From Bradyrhizobium sp. AZCC 2262 (lineage in GTDB: Bacteria > Pseudomonadota > Alphaproteobacteria > Rhizobiales > Xanthobacteraceae), in assembly GCF_036924535.1 (NCBI RefSeq), contig NZ_JAZHRT010000001.1, forward strand, positions 1,612,001 to 1,676,000: a stretch of DNA of 64,000 nucleotides. Reading direction: 5' to 3'. The notes under the pieces were generated by a model that ran no database searches, was not told the origin of the DNA, and worked only from the letters and a program-made list of their open reading frames with translations. This document shows, piece after piece, positions 57,669-64,000 of this stretch. Each line of letters opens with the position of its first letter. The first letter of the stretch is position 1. A program made the position numbers and the translations under genes.

Positions 57669-58019
57669 CTAACGCGGCAACAGAGGTACAAAATCGTATT
57701 CGCCGACCCCTTGCAGAACCAGGAAAGTGAGCGACTTGGCGCCGCCGTTGGTCACCAGGTGCGGTCGCGTGGGTCTGACGACATAGACTTCGCCGGGCTT
57801 CAGATTCACTTCCTCTTTCGGCTCCTGCAGGAACAGCCGCATCTGGCCTTCCAGAATGTAAAAAGTATCTGACACATTGGTGTGGGTGTGCCACGGCACC
57901 TTCTGGGTTGCAGAGAGCTGCAATTCGGTAATGCGAAAGCCGGGGCGGGCGGCGTGCTCGGCACGACGCTCGACTTCGTAAAGGTGACTGGCGTCCTTGA
58001 CTGGCTGCGGCTGGTTCAT
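57669..58019 (-). CDS. Cupin domain protein
   Basis: 116 residues from ATG 58019, with GGGAGGC before it; the 16-residue upstream extension is rejected. VPWHTHTNVSDTFYILEGQMRLFL is cupin motif 1 with two His, and PGEVYVVRPTRPHLVTN is motif 2 with His. Small single-domain cupin; metal and substrate unknown. Confidence 0.85.
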   Translation of the reverse strand: MNQPQPVKDASHLYEVERRAEHAARPGFRITELQLSATQKVPWHTHTNVSDTFYILEGQMRLFLQEPKEEVNLKPGEVYVVRPTRPHLVTNGGAKSLTFLVLQGVGEYDFVPLLPR

Positions 58020-58201
58020 GACGGCCTCCCTCGGATCATCCGCCCCCATCACGTGGTGCCGCGCCATGATAGCCTCGCTTCGTTATCCACGAAACGGTCA
58101 GGGGAGGTCCGCATGGCAGGTTCGCGCCAACGCAATCCGCCGTCCAGGGTTGGCGGTCACCGTGGTGGATTGCGGCTTCCGCCTGCGGCCGCCGCTGCCG
58201 T

Positions 58202-58411
58202 TCACCCCAGCTCGTCTTTCTTCCGCTGCTCGCCTTCGCGAAGGCGCTGCGCGATCGCCGTTCGTCTGTAGATCAGCGCAGCCTCATCCGCGAGGCGCTG
58301 TGCGAGATCGGCGTGATATTGCTGCACGACGTCGAGCACGGCGTCCTTGGCCAGCTTTCGATGGTGCTCGGCAAGGAATCTGTGCAGGTCAGCGAGCTGT
58401 TCGTCGTCCAT
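58202..58411 (-). CDS. Small hypothetical protein
   Basis: 69 residues, charged, helical pattern: MDDEQLADLHRFLAEHHRKLAKDAV and later RRTAIAQRLREGEQRKKDELG. Composition and codon choice look real and there is no competing gene here. No family is recognised. Confidence 0.5.
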   Translation of the reverse strand: MDDEQLADLHRFLAEHHRKLAKDAVLDVVQQYHADLAQRLADEAALIYRRTAIAQRLREGEQRKKDELG

Positions 58412-58643
58412 GGGTATCGCGCCTCAGCCGCAGTCCCGAAACTATACCGCAACCTGTTGATCTTACGCCAGCTTTCGACGCCCTTGGTTACCGTCTGGGA
58501 GAACAAAATCGCTGGCTGTTGCGCGGATATCGGCGACCCCGGTTCGTCCGTTAACCATCTGTTAACCATGACGGCCTAGCCTCTGGTCATTGCCAGTTAT
58601 CACTAGCGGATTTACCGCCCGGTTCGTTCGAGGAGAACAGCCG

Positions 58644-59141
58644 ATGTCTGTTGAGTTTCTGACCTATGACGCCCTCGGCGCCCGCCTGAACATCTCGCCA
58701 GCCGCCGCCCGTTCGCTTGCCAGGCGGCTCCGGCTGCCGCGTTCGCTGTCGGACGATGGCAAAGCCCTGGTGAGCATTGATCTCGCCGAAATACACCATA
58801 CGCCACAGCCACCGGGCCGTCGCCAGGCCAGCCATGTCGCCCTGTTGACGGCACAAGTCGAGGCATTGCGGGCGGAGATCACGCGCCTTGAGGCAAGCTC
58901 AGCAAGTCACCGCGCCGATTTCGAGCGCGAACGCGAGCGCGCCGAGCACCTGGTGGCCGAGTTGATGCATGCGACTGCCGAGAGCACGGCGGCCAGGGAG
59001 GCGGCGGCGCGGCTTGAGGGGGAGGTGGCAGTCCTGCGGACCCGTGCCCGCACTGATAGCTCGATCGACAAGACGGAGCGCCGGCTGGGGCAGCTCGCCG
59101 CGACCCTGGTGGAATCAGACCGCAAGGCGGCACGTGGCTAG
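58644..59141 (+). CDS. Helix-turn-helix plus coiled-coil protein
   Basis: 165 residues from ATG 58644, with AGGAGAACAG upstream. The first ~45 residues ([28 protein letters not shown]) look like a DNA-binding helix-turn-helix, and residues ~70-150 form a coiled coil (ALLTAQVEALRAEITRLEAS, ERERAEHLVAELM). It ends 51 bases before the ftsZ-like gene, so the two are probably cotranscribed; a role in cell division or DNA segregation is inference. Confidence 0.7.
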   Translation: MSVEFLTYDALGARLNISPAAARSLARRLRLPRSLSDDGKALVSIDLAEIHHTPQPPGRRQASHVALLTAQVEALRAEITRLEASSASHRADFERERERAEHLVAELMHATAESTAAREAAARLEGEVAVLRTRARTDSSIDKTERRLGQLAATLVESDRKAARG

Positions 59142-59192
59142 CTATCCCTGTCTTCTCATTCCGCAGCGTCGCGGAGCAATCGTGGGGCAACA

Positions 59193-60458
59193 ATGACTGG
59201 CATGACCGATATCCACGAGTTGAAGGCGCGCATCATCGTGTGCGGGGTCGGCGGTGCCGGCGGCAATGCCGTCAACAACATGATCGAGGCCGGGCTCGAA
59301 GGCGTCGACTTCCTCGTCGCCAATACCGATGCGCAGGCGCTCACCAGTTCGAAGGCCCGGCGGGTCATCCAGATGGGCAGGCAGGTGACCGGCGGCCTTG
59401 GCGCCGGCGCGCAGCCTGACATCGGACGCGCTGCAGCGGAAGAGGCCATCGATGTGGTCCGCGAGCAATTGAACGGCGCGCACATGGTGTTCGTCACGGC
59501 CGGCATGGGTGGCGGCACCGGCACCGGCGCTGCCCCCATTATCGCCAGGGCCGCTCGTGAGCTCGGCATCCTCACCATCGGTGTCGTCACCAAGCCATTC
59601 CAGTTCGAGGGCCAGCGCCGCATGCGCTATGCCGAAGCCGGCATCGCGGAGTTGCTGAAGGAGGTCGACACCCTGTTGATCATCCCGAACCAGAACCTGT
59701 TCCGGGTCGCCAACGAGAAGACCACATTTTCGGACGCCTTCGCGATGGCCGATCAGGTGCTTTATTCGGGCGTGGCCTGCATCAGCGACCTCATCGTCAA
59801 GGAAGGTCTGATCAATCTCGATTTTGCCGACGTTCTCTCTGTGATGCGCGAAAAGGGCAAGGCCATGATGGGCAGGGGCGAGGCTTCCGGCCCGAAGCGC
59901 GTGCTCAACGCTGCGGTGGCTGCGATTTCCAATCCGTTGATCGAGGATCCCTCGATCAAGCGCGCCAGCGGCCTGATCGTCTCCATCACCGGCGGCAGGG
60001 ACCTGACGCTGTTCGAGGTGGACGAGGCCGCGACCCGCATCCGCGACGAAGCCGATCCGGACGCCAACATCATTGTCGGCGCCACCTTCGATGCAAGCCT
60101 CGAAGGCGTCGTCCGCGTCTCGGTGGTGGCGACCGGCATCGACAATCTCGGCGCTGCGCGGCAGGCGCAGCCGGCGGAAGGCTCACTGACGGACCTCGCC
60201 AGCCGGCTGAGCAACGACAGGCGCCGCACCACTGAGCGGATCGAGCGCAGTATACCGCCGCAGCAATTCGCCAGTCCGCCGTCGATGCTTCCGATGGCCC
60301 GCCACCCCGAGGTGCGACCGGCAAGGCCGATCGTGGAACATGCGCGGCCGGCGGCACCGCAGCGCCTCGATCCGTTCGGTCGCGCCGCTCCCGTACGCGG
60401 CCCGGTCGAGGAAAAGATTCTCGATATCCCGGCCTTCCTGAGCCGCAAGGCGAATTGA
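59193..60458 (+). CDS. ftsZ: FtsZ homologue (tubulin-like cell-division GTPase)
   Basis: 421 residues. [24 protein letters not shown] at 106-115 (GTP loop, tubulin signature), [11 protein letters not shown] (T7 loop that activates the next subunit) and GTP-binding residues are intact. The C-terminal motif [14 protein letters not shown] is the anchor for FtsA/ZipA-type partners. Its location away from a dcw cluster (no murC, ftsQ or ftsA beside it) suggests an additional FtsZ copy, as in rhizobia that have a shorter and a longer ftsZ. ATG 59193 follows CAACA with GTGGGG before. Confidence 0.92.
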   Translation: MTGMTDIHELKARIIVCGVGGAGGNAVNNMIEAGLEGVDFLVANTDAQALTSSKARRVIQMGRQVTGGLGAGAQPDIGRAAAEEAIDVVREQLNGAHMVFVTAGMGGGTGTGAAPIIARAARELGILTIGVVTKPFQFEGQRRMRYAEAGIAELLKEVDTLLIIPNQNLFRVANEKTTFSDAFAMADQVLYSGVACISDLIVKEGLINLDFADVLSVMREKGKAMMGRGEASGPKRVLNAAVAAISNPLIEDPSIKRASGLIVSITGGRDLTLFEVDEAATRIRDEADPDANIIVGATFDASLEGVVRVSVVATGIDNLGAARQAQPAEGSLTDLASRLSNDRRRTTERIERSIPPQQFASPPSMLPMARHPEVRPARPIVEHARPAAPQRLDPFGRAAPVRGPVEEKILDIPAFLSRKAN

Positions 60459-60573
60459 GCCGTCGTTAGAAATCAATTCGCTTCCAGGTGTCGGAAGCAG
60501 AGCTCTGCGACGCGACATCAGGAAGACTGCCGTCAAGGCCGTGCGCTGACGCAATGCGAGTCTCCCGACTCAG

Positions 60574-60602
60574 TTGGCATTGCCCAAAATCAGCCCTATA
60601 CT
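60574..60602 (+). promoter_or_regulatory. Putative promoter upstream of the 60703 gene
   Basis: TTGGCA at 60574-60579 and TATACT at 60597-60602 are separated by exactly 17 bases, a good sigma-70-type match. The start codon is ~100 bases downstream. Confidence 0.55.
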
Positions 60603-60702
60603 TTCCATCCTCCAGCCTTGCTTTGGTCAAAACGGAGGTTGGAAGTGTCTACAATCCGACGATCGCCCGTTCAGTTGACGGCAAACTGGGAAGAGGCGCC
60701 CC

Positions 60703-61518
60703 ATGGATTCCCCGGTGAACACCAGGCAAACCGATCCGCACGCTAATCCGGCACTGTCCACGCAAGAGATGGAGCTGGTCTCGCGCGCCGATGAACGGCT
60801 CGCGCATGCTTATGAGCAGATCGTTCGTGCGGATCAAGAACTCGCACGGTTCAATGAACAGATTTCCAGGCTGGAGAAAAAGCCCGCAAACAGGCCTCGT
60901 CGGTCATCGCGAGGCAGTCCGGCGCTACGCGGCTTTATCGGCCTGCTGTTGACAGCGGGTATCTGTACCGCTGCTTTCGCCTGGCAGTCCTATGGCGAGA
61001 CGGTCAGGCCGATGGTCTCCCGGTGGGTACCGCAATTGGCTTCGGATTCGTCGTTGTCGTCGGCAACACCGAAGCTTGCCGACCAGCAGAGCCCGCCTGC
61101 CGTTCAGTTGGCTGCGGCGAATACAGCAGCTTCGCAGTTGCCGGCTCCGGCCGAGACCGCGCCGCAAGATGCGGCAGCCGCCGCTGCCGAGCAGACGCAA
61201 TTGCTCCAGACGATGGCGCGCGATCTCGCAAGCGTGCAGCAAGAGATCGAGCAGCTGAAGGCCAGCCAGGTAGAACTGGCTCGCGAAAGTGCCAGGACCG
61301 CCGAGCAGCTCAAGGCGAACCAGGAGCAAATGGCGCGCGTGATCGCCAACGCGTCCGAGCAGAGCCAGCGGCCCAGGACATCTGCAGTGACATCGGCAGC
61401 GCCATCAGCTAATCCGCCGCGGCCGGTTGCCACTCCTGCGCGTAAGCCCGTGTCAACGGTTCCGCCGACGCAAGCCAGGGTGCAAGCGCGCGCGCCGGTG
61501 CAGGCCCGACAACAGTAG
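60703..61518 (+). CDS. Coiled-coil single-pass membrane protein, function unknown
   Basis: 271 residues. Residues ~20-60 form a cytoplasmic coiled coil (ADERLAHAYEQIVRADQELARFNEQISRLEK), followed by a basic stretch, one membrane segment (~80-100, FIGLLLTAGICTAAFAW), then an Ala/Gln-rich coiled coil in the periplasm (LLQTMARDLASVQQEIEQLKASQVELARESARTAEQLKANQEQ) and a Pro/Arg-rich end. I have no named family for it. AAGAGGCG lies before ATG 60703. Confidence 0.7.
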   Translation: MDSPVNTRQTDPHANPALSTQEMELVSRADERLAHAYEQIVRADQELARFNEQISRLEKKPANRPRRSSRGSPALRGFIGLLLTAGICTAAFAWQSYGETVRPMVSRWVPQLASDSSLSSATPKLADQQSPPAVQLAAANTAASQLPAPAETAPQDAAAAAAEQTQLLQTMARDLASVQQEIEQLKASQVELARESARTAEQLKANQEQMARVIANASEQSQRPRTSAVTSAAPSANPPRPVATPARKPVSTVPPTQARVQARAPVQARQQ

Positions 61519-61730
61519 TTTTGACAGGCGTCGCCGTCCGCCGAAGGCGGTGTCACCTCTCTCGCCAGTCGCAATATTTTCCAGCGCTCGGAATACGACA
61601 GGCGCAAATGCCGTTCGTTGCGTTGCTGCGCCTGCGCGAATTTCGGCAAGTGCGCCAATCTGTCCCGGCCTTCGCATGTAGCTGTAGCCGGGCGATGCGC
61701 TACGCTCCCTGAAAAATCAGGGAGGAATCA

Positions 61731-62720
61731 ATGTTTGCAAAAATCAATCGTCGTCACCTCATCGCTGCCGGTACGGCAGCCGCCGCAATGCCGTTGCTTG
61801 CGCGCGGGGCCTCGGCGCAAGCCGGGTGGCCGTCGCGGAATATCCGGATGGTCTGCAGCTATCCGGCGGGCGGGCAGACCGACCTGCTCGCGCGCGCGTT
61901 CGGCGATTTCATCACCAGGCAGGTAGGAAAGACCGTCGTCATCGAGAACAAGGCGGGCGCCTCCGGCTCGATCGGCGCCGCGGACGTCGCGCGCGCCGAG
62001 CCGGACGGTCATACGATCCTGTGCTCGATCTCGACCACTTATGTGATGAACCGGGTCATGATGAAGAATCCCGGCTACGACATGGACAAGGATCTGACGC
62101 TGGTCAGCGTCATTCCGGGCGCCGGGCTGCCGCTGTGCGCCAGCCTGGCGTCAGGCGTCAAGACGCTGGATGATTTCGTCGCTTTCGCGCGCAAGAAGGG
62201 TCAGGTGAACTTCGGCACCTATAGCGCGGGCTCGTCCCCGCACATGACCATCAATGAACTCAACAAGCAGTATGGTCTCAAGATCGAACCTATCCACTAC
62301 CGTGGCGAAGCGCCGATGTGGACGGGTTTGCTGGACGGCACGCTCGATGCCGCGATGGGCAGCTACACGGCGGCGCAAACCGTTCTGCAAGGCGATAAAG
62401 CCGTTGTGTTCGCGGTGCATTCGAAGAAGGTCGACGCGATCCCTGATATCAAGACCCTGCCCGAACAAGGCGCGACATCGAAGTTCTTCACCATAAGCGG
62501 CTTCACCGGATGGGCTTTGCCAAAGGCTGTGCCGCAGCCGATCGTCGATCGGCTGGCGGAACTGTGCGTGGCAGCCAACAGCGATCCAAAGGTGAAGGAA
62601 GTTCTCGCCACTTTCGTGCTGGAACCGGCGCTCGGCTTCAAGGAAAGCAACGCGCTGTATCAGCGTGAATTGCCGACCTGGATCGAGAGCGCCCAGGCGC
62701 TCGGCCTGGAGCCTGTCTAG
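61731..62720 (+). CDS. Bug-family tripartite-tricarboxylate-type solute-binding protein
   Basis: 329 residues, normal length. Signal peptide with twin Arg (MFAKINRRHLIAAGTAAAAMPLLARGASA). Core pattern WPSRNIRMVCSYPAGGQTDLLARAF, VVIENKAGASGSIGAADVARAEPDG is typical of Bug receptors, periplasmic carboxylate binders. GGAGGAATCA before the start. No TctA/TctB membrane genes are adjacent, as often for orphan Bug receptors; ligand not predicted. Confidence 0.9.
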   Translation: MFAKINRRHLIAAGTAAAAMPLLARGASAQAGWPSRNIRMVCSYPAGGQTDLLARAFGDFITRQVGKTVVIENKAGASGSIGAADVARAEPDGHTILCSISTTYVMNRVMMKNPGYDMDKDLTLVSVIPGAGLPLCASLASGVKTLDDFVAFARKKGQVNFGTYSAGSSPHMTINELNKQYGLKIEPIHYRGEAPMWTGLLDGTLDAAMGSYTAAQTVLQGDKAVVFAVHSKKVDAIPDIKTLPEQGATSKFFTISGFTGWALPKAVPQPIVDRLAELCVAANSDPKVKEVLATFVLEPALGFKESNALYQRELPTWIESAQALGLEPV

Positions 62721-62736
62721 CGCGAAAGCCGATCGG

Positions 62737-62771
62737 CGGGTAGGGTAGGTAGAGCCAAGCCGTAACCCACC
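62737..62771. repeat. Intergenic repeat GGTAGGGTAGG...CCGTAACCCACC
   Basis: Left part GTAGGGTAGG and right part CGTAACCCACC are partly complementary; same family as 51943 and 54735. Lies just after the Bug receptor. Confidence 0.5.
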
Positions 62772-62799
62772 AGCTCATTGGTGCTCGATCTTGAATGTG

Positions 62800-63147
62800 A
62801 TGCCCGAGGACGACCCGACCGACGAGATTTCACTCATCGAGGAGCGGCTCGAGGAGCTTGCCGAAGTCTCGGAGCGATGCCGAAAGATCATTCTGGTTTC
62901 CAAGGCGGCCATCGCCGGCGGCGCAGCCTTGCTGCTCGCGATGATACTCGGCCTGTTCGGGTCCAGTCAGGTCGCCGCCCTCGGGTCGATCGCCGCGGTG
63001 CTCGGCGGCATCGTATCGCTTGGATCGAACGTCAGTACGTTGCGGCAGACGACGGACGCCATCAGCGCCGCCGAGATGCTCCGTTCGGATCTGATCGGCA
63101 GGATCGATCTTCGAGTGGTTGGCGATAGCCCCATGAAACTGAGTTGA
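62800..63147 (+). CDS. Small membrane protein, function unknown
   Basis: 115 residues from ATG 62800 (an in-frame TTG at 62791 is weaker). A short acidic N-terminal part (MPEDDPTDEISLIEERLEELAE) is followed by two hydrophobic segments (ILVSKAAIAGGAALLLAMILGLFG and VAALGSIAAVLGGIVSLGSNV). No family recognised. Confidence 0.6.
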   Translation: MPEDDPTDEISLIEERLEELAEVSERCRKIILVSKAAIAGGAALLLAMILGLFGSSQVAALGSIAAVLGGIVSLGSNVSTLRQTTDAISAAEMLRSDLIGRIDLRVVGDSPMKLS

Positions 63148-63195
63148 CGTGCCAGCTCGCAGAGGCAGTGCTTAGCACGGGCTGTCCGTAGTCCG

Positions 63196-63283
63196 CAGGG
63201 TGGGCAAAGCGAAAGCGTGCCCACCATTCCTGGTCGAGCAAGTTTGGCGGGCACGGCGTTAGCACGCCTTTGCCCACCCTACG
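63196..63283. repeat. Large inverted repeat with GGGTGGGCAAAGCG arms
   Basis: GGGTGGGCAAAGCG at ~63198-63211 and its near complement CGCCTTTGCCCACCC at ~63265-63280 bracket a segment with inner words GCGTGCCCACC and GGCGGGCACG. A composite inverted repeat, able to form a long stem, between the small membrane protein and the glycerophosphodiesterase gene. Confidence 0.7.
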
Positions 63284-63296
63284 AACCACGAAGCCC

Positions 63297-64000
63297 TCAC
63301 TTCATCCCCGTGCAGCTCGCATAGAACGTCGTCGTCGCCGGCCAGTCCGAGAACATCGCGCGCACGCCGACCTGTTTGGCGAGCACGTCCAGCACCGTCA
63401 GCGTATCGCCGTCGCGATCGACCGCTGATTTGATCGACTTGTGATAGAAGCCGCCGCCCTTGTGCAGCGGGCCGTCGCGCTCCAGCGACCAGCCGATCAG
63501 GTCGAGGCCTGCGGCTTTCGCCGCCTTGGCGTATTCGGACGGGACAATCTCGCGCTTGTCGTTCAGCGTCAGCATGGTCCAGATCGGCGGCCCGAGGATG
63601 GCTACGCCTTGCGCCTTCAATTCCGCCATCGAGGGTTTCCAGGTTTCGGGCTTATTGGGATCGAGACCCTGCTTCTCGTAGCGCTCCTCGAGATAGACCG
63701 CCTGCTTTGCGAATTCCGGCTCGGTTTTCACCCAGTAGAGCACGTCGGCGAGATTGAAGCTTTGCGCGAACACGTCGCTCGCGGGAATGCCGGCTTTCTT
63801 GTAGGTGTCCAGCATTTGCGATGCGTATTTCTCCTGGGTGTAGTCGCCGTCGAACGGCATCGCCACTTCGGGCGCCTTCAATTCCGGCGTGAACTTGGCG
63901 CCCAGGCTTTTGATCAGCACGATGCTCTCATCATGCGTCATCAGCGTGCCGGAATTGGCATAGAGATCGGTGCGCCAGCGCGGCGTGCCGTTCTGGTATT
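63297..64000 (-). CDS. Glycerophosphodiester phosphodiesterase, 5' end cut by window edge
   Basis: The frame is open to the right edge: the bases before the first visible ATG (63941) read [19 protein letters not shown] in frame, so the gene starts outside. Visible part (~234 residues) has the family marks [11 protein letters not shown] (metal-binding Glu), [28 protein letters not shown] and [10 protein letters not shown], and ends in [19 protein letters not shown]. Hydrolyses glycerophosphodiesters to glycerol-3-phosphate; a periplasmic GlpQ-type location is likely but the signal peptide lies off-window. Confidence 0.85.
   Translation of the reverse strand, partial: YQNGTPRWRTDLYANSGTLMTHDESIVLIKSLGAKFTPELKAPEVAMPFDGDYTQEKYASQMLDTYKKAGIPASDVFAQSFNLADVLYWVKTEPEFAKQAVYLEERYEKQGLDPNKPETWKPSMAELKAQGVAILGPPIWTMLTLNDKREIVPSEYAKAAKAAGLDLIGWSLERDGPLHKGGGFYHKSIKSAVDRDGDTLTVLDVLAKQVGVRAMFSDWPATTTFYASCTGMK

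Overview
The window reads as a GC-rich alphaproteobacterial chromosome, most likely Bradyrhizobium or a close relative (Nitrobacteraceae). This rests on the complete str-S10-spc-alpha ribosomal cluster with alphaproteobacterial features (zinc-free S14, no rpmJ in the cluster, adk fused to a lysine-rich tail). It also rests on many intergenic palindromic repeats of kinds I associate with Bradyrhizobium, and on gene families common there (DUF1330, DUF1236, Bug receptors, an extra FtsZ, a FliK/FlhX pair). The genus is an inference. I saw no tRNA, rRNA, CRISPR array, transposase or integrase.

Layout. Positions 1-7232 carry the 3' part of a LuxR-type regulator, a flavin oxidase fused to a methyltransferase, an ABC exporter with acidic ends, a MOSC protein and a convergent flavoprotein oxidoreductase. 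Positions 7233-27165 hold a ~700-base leader and then the 31-gene translation cluster: rpsL-rpsG-fusA-tuf, rpsJ to rpsQ, rplN to secY-adk, rpsM-rpsK-rpoA-rplQ. It ends in a clear terminator. Dispersed palindromic repeats sit inside this cluster at four gene junctions.

Positions 27250-34813 contain an SDR, DUF1330, DUF1236, a Gly/Tyr-rich secreted protein, a quinone-oxidoreductase/HxlR divergent pair and a degP-like/rarA/TPR operon. Positions 34814-38525 look accessory: YCII, TfoX, a frameshifted HxlR-SCP2 regulator, a small membrane protein, a frameshifted alpha/beta hydrolase, and a higBA module whose toxin is reduced to its C-terminal third or half. Positions 38522-43861 return to housekeeping-type genes (rluC-like, amidohydrolase, ATP12 chaperone, fliK-like and flhX-like).

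Positions 43968-50258 hold two serine beta-lactamase-fold genes flanking a methyltransferase, then secreted proteins, a hydrolase and a frameshifted DUF4919 gene. Positions 50394-64000 hold pccB, a Cys-rich small protein, a VOC protein, tandem GSTs, a large secreted hydrolase, a cupin, a coiled-coil protein next to an ftsZ homologue, a Bug receptor, and the 3' part of a glycerophosphodiesterase running off the right edge.

The most unusual observation is a geometry seen twice. A foreign-looking gene (MOSC at 5214; methyltransferase at 45025) lies directly after an intact gene, and a diverged second copy of that intact gene's last ~20 codons lies just beyond the inserted gene. This suggests insertion at the 3' end of a gene with restoration of the tail, and no integrase is visible. 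Three or four genes also carry probable frameshifts, two of them at G runs, so some may be sequence errors.
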